From NCBI RefSeq assembly GCF_018143015.1, contig NC_054748.1, forward strand, positions 11,584,967-11,648,966: a stretch of DNA of 64,000 nt, given 5' to 3'. The position numbers and the translations under genes were made by a program. Position 1 is the first letter of the stretch, and each line of letters starts with the position of its first letter. Source of the stretch: Lytechinus variegatus (lineage: Eukaryota > Echinodermata > Echinoidea > Temnopleuroida > Toxopneustidae). Positions 46,629 through 56,615 of this stretch are shown piece by piece. The notes under the pieces are model-generated. The model saw nothing but the letters and a program-made list of their open reading frames with translations, was not told the DNA's origin and searched no databases.

Positions 46629-49600
46629 ATGCCTGATCGTGAATTGTATCTCCAATTTCTCAATACTTTGCATTCTACTTCAATATCTGATCAATTATCT
46701 CCTTTAATTAATGATGAATTTACAAATGGTCCTCTCCAAAACTTTTTTACCCCCGATGAATTCAATACATTTACTGCTAGACAAAATCTTGATAACTCAT
46801 TTTCGTGTATTCATATAAATTGCAGAAGCATTAAGAAAAATATTCTGCACCTTGAAACCTTTTTAAATATGATCGATTATAAACTTTGTGCAATAGCAAC
46901 AACAGAAACTTGGATGAAAATTAATGACCCAGTGTATAATATCAATAGCTACGAATTTATCGGTAACTGTCGTAATACCCGTTCTGGAGGCGGGGTAGGC
47001 ATTTATATACGAGATAATTTAAGTTATTCTCATAGATTCGATCTTGATACAAATACTGCAGAATTGGAATCTGTATTCATTGAAATAAAAACAAAAAAGA
47101 AAAATATAATTTTTGGCAGTGTCTACAGACCACCGAATACATCTTTCCAGAATTTCATTGTCTCTTTAAATACTGTTATTAATATAATTAATAAAGAAAA
47201 CAAATTTGTATACATCGCTGGAGACTTTAATATAAATTTACTCAATGCCAATTCTTGCCCTCAAGTTAGTGATTTTCTTGATGTACTTATGGTTAATTCA
47301 TTCTTTCCAGTTATACACTATCCTACTCGTATTACTATGAATTCAGCTACATTAATTGATAATATATTCACTAATAACAATAACATAGAAACTATTAATA
47401 GTGGTATTATATTTGCTGATATCAGCGACCACCTTCCAATTTTTTGGATTAATAATACTATAATCGATAATGAAGAATACATTCCAATCATAAAACGTGA
47501 TATATGTGAAAATAATATTAAAACATTTACAGAAAAACTCAAAGCCGAATACTGGCAATTTGATGATAGAGATCCTAATGTCACTTATAATTATTTTTTA
47601 AACAAATTCAAGTCTCTATATGATGTTTGTTTTCCAAAGGTTCAGAAACCCAAAAGGCCAAGAAAAGATAAAATGTGGTTTAATGAGAATTTACGTAAAA
47701 TGTGCAAAAAGAAATATCGTTTATATAAGAAATATATGAAATTTCCAACTACTAAAAATCATCAATTTTATAAAATATATAGAAATGAATGTAATAATAA
47801 AATCAAAAGAATTCGAAATGAGTATTATCACAACAAATTTTTACAAGTTCAATTTGATATGAAAAAAACATGGAAACTAATAAACAAATCCATGGGTAAA
47901 TTTTCTAAAAACACCTTCATTGAGGAACTTATTGTAGGTGATCGATCATTTAAAGAAAATAATGAAATCGCTAATGAATTCAACAAATATTTTATCAATA
48001 TTGGACCTTCTTTACAGCAAAATATTACTTCTGATTTCACTTGTAATTTTGTGCAATATTTAGATAGAAATGATCAATCTGCCTTTTTTATGCCCATTAC
48101 TCCAAAAGAAATAATCAATGTTGTTTGTAATCTCAAAAATCGACCAAGTACTGGCTTTGATGATATTGATATTTCTATCGTTAAAAGAGTTATTCATATT
48201 ATCTGTTTTCCATTAAGCGATATTTTCAATTGTTCGATGTTGACAGGAATTTTTCCTGATAACTTAAAAATTGCCAAAGTTATACCCTTATTTAAAGGCG
48301 GTTCTCATGCAAGTTCTAATAATTATCGACCAATTTCTGTGTTACCTGTATTTTCCAAAATATATGAAAAGTGTATTTATAATCGATTGTTTAAATTCCT
48401 TGTTCAATTCAATATTTTATCTAATAGCCAATACGGTTTTCGTCCTGGGTACTCCACATCTTCTGCCTTAGTTGATTTTGTTTGTAAAGTTTGTAATTCA
48501 CTAGATAACAAGAAAATACTTATTGGATTATTTCTTGATTTAAGCAAAGCTTTTGATACTTTAGATCATTCAATTCTTTTATGTAAATTAAATAATTATG
48601 GTGTACGAGGTGTTCTTTTAGATCTTTTTAAAAGTTATTTGTCAAATCGTATGCAATATGTCTTAGTTAACAATCACAAGTCTGATTTACAGGTCATTGG
48701 ATGTGGAGTACCCCAGGGATCCATACTTGGCCCGCTTTTGTTTTTGATTTATATGAATGACATTTGTAATTCATCCCACATTCTTCAATATATACTATTT
48801 GCAGATGACACCAGCGTGTTCTTGAGTGATTATAATATTGCAAATCTAATTCTCAATTTTAATAACGAAATCAATAAAATAAATTCATGGTTGATCTCCA
48901 ATAGATTGGTTTTAAACACTAATAAAACTCATTACATGATTTTTTCTAACAAGATAATTGATTATAATAATATAGTTGTTTCTATGAATGATAACATTAT
49001 TAATAGATGTACTTCTTTAAAATTTCTGGGTGTGACTATTGATAGTAGGTTATCATTTAATGAACACATTGATGTCATCTGCATGAAAATTTCGAAAAGT
49101 ATAGGTATCCTTAACAAGTTAAAGTTTTTTCCAAAAAAGATTCTCAAAATGATTTATAATTCCATTATTTCACCATATTTTCGATATTGTAATATTGCCT
49201 GGAGTTCTTGTACTTCATACTCAATGCAACGTTTATACCGGCTACAAAAAAGAGCAGTGAGAATTATAACACATGCCAATTTTCTTGCCCATACCAAGCC
49301 GCTGTTTAGTCAATTAAATTTGTTGAATGTTTATGATTTTTCTGAATATGAAATTGCAATTTTTATGTACTTATGTTTCAAAAGCTTTATTCCAAACAAT
49401 ATCTCAGAAATATTTTGTTACAATGCTGATGTTCATTCTTATCATACGCGAGGATCTGCAGACTTCCATATACCCAAAATACGCACCTCCTTAGCTAAGA
49501 ATTGTATTTTTTACAAAGGACCCGTTATCTGGAACAAGTTACCAATTTTTGTTAAATCTAGCCCATCTTTAAATGTTTTTAAAAGGAGATATAAAACCCA

Positions 49601-49631
49601 ACTTATCAGTAAATATTCAAATAATGTATGA
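46629..49631 (+). CDS. LINE ORF2: endonuclease-reverse transcriptase, intact (1000 aa)
   Basis: A single open frame from the ATG at 46629. The AP-type endonuclease shows NCRSIKKN, TTETW, YRPP, GDFNINL (about residue 198) and SDHLPIF (about 265). The reverse transcriptase shows RPISVLPVFSKIYEK, FLDLSKAFDTLDH, GVPQGSILGPL and catalytic FADD (about residue 725), followed by a C-terminal region with HYMIF and SYHTRGS. All expected active-site residues are present, so it could still be functional. The style is Jockey superfamily (L2/CR1/Crack/Daphne group); the exact clade is not decided. Confidence 0.93.
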   Translation: MPDRELYLQFLNTLHSTSISDQLSPLINDEFTNGPLQNFFTPDEFNTFTARQNLDNSFSCIHINCRSIKKNILHLETFLNMIDYKLCAIATTETWMKINDPVYNINSYEFIGNCRNTRSGGGVGIYIRDNLSYSHRFDLDTNTAELESVFIEIKTKKKNIIFGSVYRPPNTSFQNFIVSLNTVINIINKENKFVYIAGDFNINLLNANSCPQVSDFLDVLMVNSFFPVIHYPTRITMNSATLIDNIFTNNNNIETINSGIIFADISDHLPIFWINNTIIDNEEYIPIIKRDICENNIKTFTEKLKAEYWQFDDRDPNVTYNYFLNKFKSLYDVCFPKVQKPKRPRKDKMWFNENLRKMCKKKYRLYKKYMKFPTTKNHQFYKIYRNECNNKIKRIRNEYYHNKFLQVQFDMKKTWKLINKSMGKFSKNTFIEELIVGDRSFKENNEIANEFNKYFINIGPSLQQNITSDFTCNFVQYLDRNDQSAFFMPITPKEIINVVCNLKNRPSTGFDDIDISIVKRVIHIICFPLSDIFNCSMLTGIFPDNLKIAKVIPLFKGGSHASSNNYRPISVLPVFSKIYEKCIYNRLFKFLVQFNILSNSQYGFRPGYSTSSALVDFVCKVCNSLDNKKILIGLFLDLSKAFDTLDHSILLCKLNNYGVRGVLLDLFKSYLSNRMQYVLVNNHKSDLQVIGCGVPQGSILGPLLFLIYMNDICNSSHILQYILFADDTSVFLSDYNIANLILNFNNEINKINSWLISNRLVLNTNKTHYMIFSNKIIDYNNIVVSMNDNIINRCTSLKFLGVTIDSRLSFNEHIDVICMKISKSIGILNKLKFFPKKILKMIYNSIISPYFRYCNIAWSSCTSYSMQRLYRLQKRAVRIITHANFLAHTKPLFSQLNLLNVYDFSEYEIAIFMYLCFKSFIPNNISEIFCYNADVHSYHTRGSADFHIPKIRTSLAKNCIFYKGPVIWNKLPIFVKSSPSLNVFKRRYKTQLISKYSNNV

Positions 49632-50012
49632 TCATTTTTTTTTTAATCGTTTATATATTATTAGTGTATATTGTCATTGTGTTATAATTTGTGTTTTCCC
49701 CTTTTATGTTCAATGTTTATATCTGGTATTCAGTATTTATTACATTTTGCATTTTACAATATCATATATATATTCATTTTCCAGATTTTGTTAAGGTGGC
49801 AACGCTAATAAGGCTTTCCCTTTCTAGTTGCCTCCTCATTCATTTATAAATTATGTACACTCTTTTCTTTTTATTCAACTGTTTTCCAGATTTTATTATT
49901 GTGATATTTGAAATTTTCTTATGTAATTTATGTAAACTTTGTATGTGCCTTGTATTTGTTTTTTATGATGAATGGAATAAATGCTATCAATCAATCAATC
50001 TATCAATCAAAG
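49632..50012 (+). other. LINE 3' UTR and repeat tail
   Basis: AT-rich non-coding end with TGATGAATGGAATAAATGCT just before an ATCA-type repeat. The last about 150 bp are repeated, inverted, at 20689-20857. Confidence 0.8.
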
Positions 50013-50029
50013 ATTGAATTAAAAATGAC

Positions 50030-50945
50030 CATTTTTGTCTCACCTGCGAAGCAAAGTGAGACTATAGGCGCCGCTTTTCCGACGGCGGCGGCGGCGTCAA
50101 CATCAAATCTTAACCTGAGGTTAAGTTTTTGAAATGACATCATAACTTAGAAAGTATATGGACCTAGTTCATGAAACTTGGACATAAGGTTAATCAAGTA
50201 TCACTAAACATCCTGCATGAGTTTCACGTCACATGACCAAGGTCAAAGGTCATTTAGGGTCAATGAACTTTGGCCGAATTGTGGATATCTGTTGAATTCC
50301 CATCATAACTTTGAAAGTTTATGGATCTGATTCATGAAACTTGGACATAATAGTAATCAAGCATCACTGAAAATTTTGTGCAAGTTTCAGATCTCATGAT
50401 TAAGGTCAAAGGTCATTTAGGGTCAATGAACTTTGGCCGAATTGGGGGTATCTGTTGAATTACCATCATAACTTTGAAAGTTTATTGGTCTAGTTCATTA
50501 AACTTGGACATTAAAGTAATCAAGTATCACTGAACATCCTGTGCACGTTTCAGGTCACATGACCAAGGTCAAAGGTCAATGAACTTTGGCCGAATTGGGT
50601 GTATCTGTTGAATTACCATCATAACTTTGAAAGTTTATGGATCTGATTCATGAAACTTGTACATAAGAGTAATCAAGTATCACTGAACATCCTGTTCGAG
50701 TTTCAGGTCACATGATCAAGGTCAAAGGTCATGTAAGGTCAATGAACTTTGGCCATGTTGGTTTTTTTTGTTGAATAACCATCATATCTCTGTAAGTTTA
50801 TTGGTCTAGTTCATAAAAAGTGGACATAAGAGTAACCATGTATCACTGAACATCTTGTGCGAGTTAGAGTAGTATTCAAAGTCAGCACTGCTGCTACATT
50901 GAACCGCGTGATGCAGGTGAGACGGCCAGAGGCATTCCACTTGTT
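50030..50945. repeat. Element with about 4.6 tandem copies of a 163-bp unit
   Basis: Starts with GTCTCACCTGCGAAGCAAAG and a GC-rich GGCGCCGC/GGCGGCGGCGG patch, ends near GATGCAGGTGAGACGGCC. The inside consists of units starting at about 50137, 50298, 50461, 50614 and 50776, each with CATCATAACTTTGAAAGTTT and GGTCAATGAACTTTGGCC. The ends share GTCTCACCTGC in opposite orientation. This is a non-coding satellite-bearing mobile element of unidentified class. Confidence 0.85.
50240..50731 (+). promoter_or_regulatory. Four perfect nuclear-receptor DR1 motifs in the tandem repeat
   Basis: AGGTCAAAGGTCA occurs at 50240-50252, 50403-50415, 50566-50578 and 50719-50731, once per repeat unit. It is the consensus direct repeat with one-base spacing bound by HNF4/RXR-type receptors. 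Binding here is untested, and the motif may simply be part of the repeat. Confidence 0.45.
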
Positions 50946-51044
50946 AAAGTCACAAGTGTCGTTTTCGATTGTGTTAATACAAAGTTTGGTGAAGGATGTT
51001 TTTTTGGGGAGTTTTATGGTGCTAATGCTATTTTCATATTATCC

Positions 51045-51200
51045 AGAGAGAGCGAGAGAGTATAGAGAGAGAGGGGGGGGGGGAGAAAGACAGATAGATA
51101 GAGAGAGGGAGAGAGAGGGGGAGAGAGGAAGAGAGGAGAGAGGGGTGGGGGGGAGAGGAGTAGATAGATGGGTGGGTGAATGGATGGATAGAGATATAGA
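51045..51200. repeat. GA-rich simple repeat
   Basis: GAGAGA runs with G tracts, then GGTGGGTGAATGGATGG-type repeats, in the intron of Ig copy 2. Confidence 0.85.
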
Positions 51201-51450
51201 TTTTTGTACAGGCTCGATTCTCTAGACTGCGTCGGAATTACATGTATTGTTAAGTATAATTATTGTTGTGTTGTATGTAATTATTTGATCATGTAATGTT
51301 TATTTTGTTTATATTTATGTATTTTTCCAAATCGTGAATAAAACTCAACCAACCCGGGTTTCACTTGGACTCTAGCCCTCAATATCCATCGTACACCAAA
51401 TCTAAATAATCTAGCAAAAAAATGTTGATCTGGATGGTAAAATAACTCAC

Positions 51451-51783
51451 CATATACAGCGACATTAGTGGAACTATTATATGAAATTCCTGATGCTATA
51501 TCAGACACAATACATGAGTACCGACCACCATCTTTCATCATGACAGGCTCGATCAATAGAGAATAGTCATTACTGATGTTAAAACGCTCTCCGTCAACGG
51601 CATTACGTTTGCCAGTGTTAAAGAACATGTCCAATTGCACAAGAGTGTCTCCGGATTCATTGTGGCCATTCTGGTATACCCAGTATATCTCATATACAGC
51701 ATAATGGTACTGACAGGGTAGGATAGCACTGGATCCGTTAAGAAGTTGAACAGATGGTTTTGTGCCAACAATGGAGGCATCAA
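51451..51783 (-). CDS. V-set Ig exon of Ig receptor copy 2
   Basis: An open phase-1 exon with LPCQY, IYWVYQNG and DGGRYSC, keeping the V-set Cys pair. About a fifth of the residues differ from copy 1, including a three-codon loss and loss of the extra Cys. It is part of the broken gene spanning 33896-51783. Confidence 0.8.
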
Positions 51784-52804
51784 CTGTATATTAGATTAAA
51801 AACAAAAATAATTTTAGCAACTCATTTACAAATTGTTGGCCCAAACGAAGGTCGTGGAAAAAAGATATCTGATCGTTTCACCACTATACCGATTCCAATA
51901 ATGCCATTAAATATGACCTTGCAAATGTATGGGTGGATTCCTTTGGTTTGCAGTGGAATAAAGGAATTTATTGTATTTTGCAACATCATCATTTTGATTG
52001 ATAAATCAATTGTAACACATTCGTTAATGGCATATAAATACATAACGTCATGATGGGGGGATTTGAAAGGCGACTACCGAAAACATTTTTTTTTGTTGAA
52101 TAAAAAAAACACAAAAAGAGCGAACGAATGGAAAAGAAAACGGGTCGACGATACATTTTCCGTTTTACTGCTAAATAAGTTAAAATAGCAAATTTTCCAA
52201 GCCTCCTCTCTTGTCATGCTGGCTACTTCGCATCGAAGTACAATTACGAGTACGTCACAAGCCCTATGTTAGCCCCCCCCCCCTCCGCCATTGATGTGTA
52301 GTTCATGTGCAGAAAGTAGGCCCAATTTGATTCCCCCTATTAATATCCCCCTCCCTCGGTATGCCATGAATTCCACAACAATCATCTATAATTCATTAAG
52401 TGTTTTCATTGCAAATATTATCTAAAAGGAAACACCTTTTGAATTATATTGTAGATTTTTTTTTACTTGCACTTATTCAGTTTCTTACAAGTCTATGAAT
52501 TTTCGTCTTTTTTAATGTCTCTTTCCAATTAAAAGATTTTACAATGTATTCAAATTAAGAATAAATATATAATGGCAGCATCATTTTAAATGGCATAAGC
52601 AGTATTTTAAAGTTACAAATATACACTTATATTGACAATTTTATCTGAGTTTTTTTCAGAGCCACGTTCAAAATATCCTTCGCTGTAATGAAATTCGTAC
52701 ATGTAGCTAATCGCTAATGATGAACTCATGTGCGACTGTGTGATCATTCTTGCCGTCATAGATTTATATTAGATCTAAAAATTGTTTATTTTAATTCTCT
52801 CCCT
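51784..52804 (-). other. Intron 1 of Ig receptor copy 2, left part
   Basis: Matches about 11970-12540 of unit 1 with decreasing similarity. No gene. Homology stops at about 52800, before the position where copy 1 has its signal-peptide exon, and the gypsy LTR seems to start there. Confidence 0.55.
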
Positions 52805-53908
52805 CATGTAATACATTTTAGCGGTGCATTCCTTATAGGCTTTGTAGGATCTTATTCAAAATTAGATAACCCTTTTGTTAAAGTCCATGTTTTGTTAAAC
52901 TCCATGTACAGATGTGGACTGCATACCTTAGTAACTAAACTGTAGGCATGATAGGTTGCCTGGTATTTTAACAGGCTGGGTTGTCATAATAAGTAGACTA
53001 TAGTTTAACAAGTGTATAGGATTACAGACTCTTTGTGTTTCATAGTTCTGTTTGGTGTGCTGGCAAGAAAAGCCAAGGCAGCTCACTCTCACTTTTGATC
53101 TCGGAGAAGAAGGTCCAATTTGGGGTGTTTCCTAACCAAGGAAAAGGGCGTGTGCCACCCTACCCAGTGCGGGGAGGTTCCTTTCTACTCGATGCCGAAT
53201 CACGGCTGTCAACCTAGGGTCAGCCCAGAGTCAATGTGGAGTCAACGTAGGTCAGGGTAGCACCTACCCTCGATGTCAAGGTCATGAGTCACAATGTCAT
53301 TCGAGGGGAATGACTCAATTCAGTCAGCCGAAGCTACTGTTCGTCGGACTCGACCGTAATTCTTCGTAGTGAGAGCTTCAACTCAACTCTGGTTCTTCGT
53401 TCGTCAAGGACACGGGTCTTCGCTGATGACGTCCGAGTCGCGTTTGTCATCGTTCTTCGTCGTCGATCATCGGCATACTTGTTCCGCGTTATAATCGGCC
53501 AATCTTCGTAGTCGTCGTGGTTTGTCGATCTCTTCTGTTTTCGAACTCCACATTTACCCGATTAAGGTTTGATCAAGCAATCGATAAACTTTCCAAGACT
53601 TTCGGTAACATAATTTAAAGGCCTATTTTCAGATCGATCTCTTCCCATAAACATGGGACAATCAATGATGATTATACTCCTTCTCTTATGCATATATGCC
53701 ATTTTATGATTTCTATATGCAAAGATTTATTGAATATCTGTTTGACAATATACTTATGTTCTCAACGATTCAATGAAATGACTTATTATATTTTGTGACA
53801 TTAGATTGATCACTTCATTTTTATCTTGAATATCCTTTGGTCTTCTATTCGAGGTGGTTAAGTAGCCTGTAGATTAATAAGTTAATTAGAGCAGTTTCGC
53901 TCGTGACA
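52805..53908 (+). repeat. Gypsy 5' LTR (borders partly inferred)
   Basis: The right end is GCTCGTGACA at 53899-53908, two bases before a tRNA-like primer site. The left end is placed at TGTAATACATT because homology to unit 1 stops there, giving about 1.1 kb. The 3' LTR is outside the window, so the length is unconfirmed. Confidence 0.5.
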
Positions 53909-53910
53909 TT

Positions 53911-53928
53911 TGTGGGCTTGTCCGGGAG
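53911..53928 (+). promoter_or_regulatory. Primer binding site, tRNA-Pro-like
   Basis: TGTGGGCTTGTCCGGGAG matches the complement of the tRNA-Pro 3' end at 15 of 18 positions by eye, and sits two bases after the LTR end. Leader sequence to 54262 has no other recognised feature. Confidence 0.5.
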
Positions 53929-54262
53929 GTACTTAGCTGTAAAATTCCTAGTTAAAGTCAAGGATTATTCATGTTGAAGGGAAATAGTTAACTGTAATAT
54001 TCCTATAACTTTTCAAGGCTTATTGATGTTGGAATTAGCGAGTGTAACATGTATGTTCATGAGATGTGTTTATTTGTTTTGTCCTGATTAGGTATTTCAG
54101 ATCAGTGACATTTGTGACGGTTCGAGGAGACGGAACTCTCGCACTGTGGTTGCAAGCTTCTGGCACAAACAAGTGACATTGGGATATTGGTAAGAGAAAG
54201 CAAATTCTAAACAAAGAGTCTGTTAACCTAACATATCTATTTCTAACAGTTTAGGATCAACC

Positions 54263-55155
54263 ATGGATTCAAATTTGTTTGAGTTAGGGAGAGAGTTAGG
54301 GTTTACAGGTCAAGACCTTTTGTCATTTGTTGAACAGAGAGAAAAATTAGCTCGAGATGAGCGACATGCAGCTAGGGAAGATAGGCAACAACAGATCGAG
54401 TTACAAAAACAAGAGGGAATGTTATTAGATAAGAAACTTGAATTAGCTCGTATCCAGAGTAGTTCCGAAGTAGGAAGTAGTGACGGTGTGACCGTCGTTC
54501 TTTGGCCCCTTCCCCTAAACTCCCTCTTTTCACGGAAGGAAAGGATAGTATGGATGCGTATCTTAATAGATTTGAACGCTATGCTGCAAATCAGGGTTGG
54601 CCGCAGACTAGCTGGGCCATAAGTCTTAGTGCTTTACTTTGTGGTAAGTCGTTAGATGTGTACTCAAGGTTGTCAGCTGATCAGGCAAAAGATTATGCAA
54701 CACTGAAGGATGCTTTGTTGAAGAGATTTGAACTCACGGCAGATGATTTCCGTAAGAAATTCAGATTTTCTAATCCCGAGGTAGGAGAGACTCCTAGTCA
54801 GTTTGTTTCAAGGTTGTCCCATTATTTAGATAAGTGGATAGAATGGTCTGAAAATCAGCGCTCATATGATGGTATTGTACAATTACTTCTAATGCAGCAA
54901 GTCTTAGAGAAAGGAGGTCAAGCACTAGCGTTATTTCTAAAAGAAAGAAAACCAAAATCTGCAGATGAGATGGCAGGTCTGGCAGATACATTTGTTGAGG
55001 CACATGGGGGTCATTTTGGAGTACCTAAAAAGAATTCCCCCTTGAACCATAAGAGTAAACCTAAGGGTAATACTGCGGTATCCAATGCGCCAATTGCTGA
55101 GAACAAGACTAAGGGTGAACAATCAGGCCATCGTAGGAAGGGTCCATGCTTTTAG
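54263..55155 (+). pseudogene. Gypsy Gag with SCAN-like capsid region, frameshifted
   Basis: From the ATG at 54263 a charged helical N-terminus (ERHAAREDRQQQIELQ) is in one frame; from about 54500 the capsid part continues in the next frame to the TAG at 55153. A helical block around IVQLLLMQQVLEKG and FLKERKPKSADEMAGLAD has the look of the SCAN domain, which is known to derive from Gmr1-type Gag. After KGPC the expected zinc knuckle is replaced by a TTAG-repeat with stops. Confidence 0.75.
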
Positions 55156-55159
55156 TTAG

Positions 55160-55837
55160 TTTAGTTTAGTTAGTTCTCCGAAGCCACCAATAGGTAAGCG
55201 TAGGAACCAAAAGAATCAGTTAAGAGAAACTCAAGATTTAGTAGGGAAACAGACATCAGGTAGTTGTCCCACTTGTAGTTCTTCTGGGTCTCAGGAAACT
55301 CAGATCACTGATAGTGTAGAGTTAGGAGAGTTCTTAGTGTCTTCTGCTGAGTATATTGAATCTCCTTCTAAAGAAATTCTAGAGATAGAAAGGCATAGGG
55401 AAGTCACTAGTATGTGTGCTACTTGTAAGCGTCGTTGGCATGATAAGCTTCCAGTTAGGAATGGGAAACTTGAATCACATGATGTGAGCGTCCTTAGGGA
55501 TACAGGTTGTTCAGGTGTAATCGTGAAGAAGTCACTGGTATTGCCAGAACAGTTTACTGGTCAGTCTAAGTGGTGTGTCTTAATTGACCAAACAATTAGG
55601 AAGTTCCCAATAGCTAGGGTCAACATTGATTCTCCTTGGTTTGTTGGCAAGGTAGAAGCTTTGTGCGTAGAGACGCCTGTATTTGACGTAGTTCTTGGTG
55701 AAATTGACAATGTGAGACCAGCAAAGGATCCAATTCCAGATTGGAAACCTGGTCAACCATGCAAGTCGCATGACCATGTGAACATGGCAGTTCAGACTCG
55801 AGCTCAAGTTCGTGAAGCTCAGCGGCCACGGCCGACT
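55160..55837 (+). pseudogene. Gypsy aspartic protease region
   Basis: An open frame without an obvious start (translated from the polyprotein). The catalytic motif is VLRDTGCSGVIV (about 55490-55525) with a following hydrophobic-rich fold and VVLGEIDN. It ends at a TAG (55838-55840), after which the same frame continues toward the integrase, so the stop is a mutation. Confidence 0.8.
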
Positions 55838-55840
55838 TAG

Positions 55841-56212
55841 AAGGTTCCGTCAGCTATACCTGATGTTTCTTCAGAAGACATCAAAGAGGCTCAGATGGCT
55901 GACCCAACGCTAAAGAAAGCGATGGAGTATGCCAGTTTGAATAGTAAAGATCGTGAAGATAGTGAAATTTCAGGACATAGTTCATATTTTGTCTTTGATG
56001 GTGGATTGTTACACAGGGTTTTTCAACCAAAGTCTGTGCTTAGTGGTAATGAAGTTAGGCAGTTAGTTGTTCCTAAACCCTATAGGCAAGCTGTGTTGAA
56101 GTTAGCTCATGAGAGTATAATTGGGGGGTCACCAAGGTGTAAAGAAAGTAACTGATAAGGTTTTAGCTAATTTTTATTGGCATGGTGTCCAAGCAGATAT
56201 AACTCGGTATTG
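55841..56212 (+). pseudogene. Gypsy integrase, N-terminal part, interrupted by BEL 2
   Basis: A pre-integrase region, then the H2C2 zinc-binding part (LAHES, FYWHG, ITRYC). A one-base gain in a G run near 56125 shifts the frame. The zinc finger is cut after its first Cys by BEL element 2; the second half (CDICQR) resumes at 61806. Confidence 0.8.
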
Positions 56213-56217
56213 TAGGT

Positions 56218-56615
56218 GTGGCTGTAGTGAGGTCGACAACAAAAGACAAGCGAACAAAGGCCTCTACAGGATTTCGTTGTTTAATCGATTAATCTGATAT
56301 CAAATCCATACAATCAATCCAATTGGTAGTTTTAATCCTTTGAATCCAATTGGTACTTTTAATCCTTCTTTCGAACCAATTCGTTCCTTTAATCTGATTG
56401 ATATCTTTAATCCGTGAAAACTGTGGAGTCAATGATAAAGAAAAAGGAACGAATTGGTTCGAAAGAAGGATTAAAAGTACCAATTGGATTCAAAGGATTA
56501 AAACTACCAATTGGATTGATTGTATGGATTTGATATCAGATTAATCGATTAAACAACGAAATCCTGTAGAGGCCTTTGTTCGCTTGTCTTTTGTTGTCGA
56601 CCTCACTACAGCCAC
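56218..56615. repeat. Perfect 173-bp inverted repeat in BEL 2 LTR
   Basis: The arms 56218-56390 and 56443-56615 are exact reverse complements as far as I can read them, separated by 52 bp. The outer ends read GTGGCTGTAG and CTACAGCCAC. The spacer contains CCGTGAAAACTG. The 5' LTR remnant keeps only the outermost parts of such a structure. Confidence 0.92.

Larger units (their letters stand above)
35330..50012 (+). mobile_element. Full-length LINE with open ORF1 and ORF2, split by a BEL element
   Basis: The 5' part (5'UTR from roughly 35330, ORF1 start at 35805) is separated from the rest (45634-50012) by BEL element 1. The flanks of that BEL read CATTA and CACTA, a 5-bp target duplication with one change, and the ORF1 frame is continuous once the BEL is set aside. 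The element ends in an ATCA-type repeat (about 49985-50012). A near-identical truncated copy at 20689-20857 indicates recent activity of the family. The 5' border is approximate. Confidence 0.8.
33896..51783 (-). pseudogene. Ig receptor copy 2, damaged and split by insertions
   Basis: Exons on the minus strand: 51783-51451 (V-set Ig, open, 333 nt, three codons shorter than copy 1), 35035-34515 (second Ig and transmembrane, 521 nt against 522 in copy 1) and 33945-33896 (tail). The one-base loss near 34818 breaks the frame in the second Ig domain. The tail exon ends in a TAA contributed by an inserted MITE. The intron between 35035 and 51451 is filled by a LINE, a BEL element and half a Tc1 element. 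No signal-peptide exon was found; the equivalent intron 1 is entered by a gypsy element at about 52805, so exon 1 may lie beyond 64000. Phase-1 junctions are preserved. A functional full-length product is unlikely. Confidence 0.8.
20017..52804. repeat. Segmental duplication, unit 2 (expanded by insertions)
   Basis: Same order as unit 1: kinase gene, intergenic DNA, Ig gene. Homology can be followed through 35060, resumes at about 51200 after a 16-kb nest of retrotransposons, and ends at about 52800 where a gypsy LTR appears to begin. Because near-identical neighbours can be an assembly artefact in very heterozygous animals, the two units could also be two alleles placed in tandem. Confidence 0.85.

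Noticed and set aside
50137..50868. Regular repeats that could be taken for a CRISPR array
   Set aside because: Whole 163-bp units are repeated without unique spacers, and the DNA is animal.
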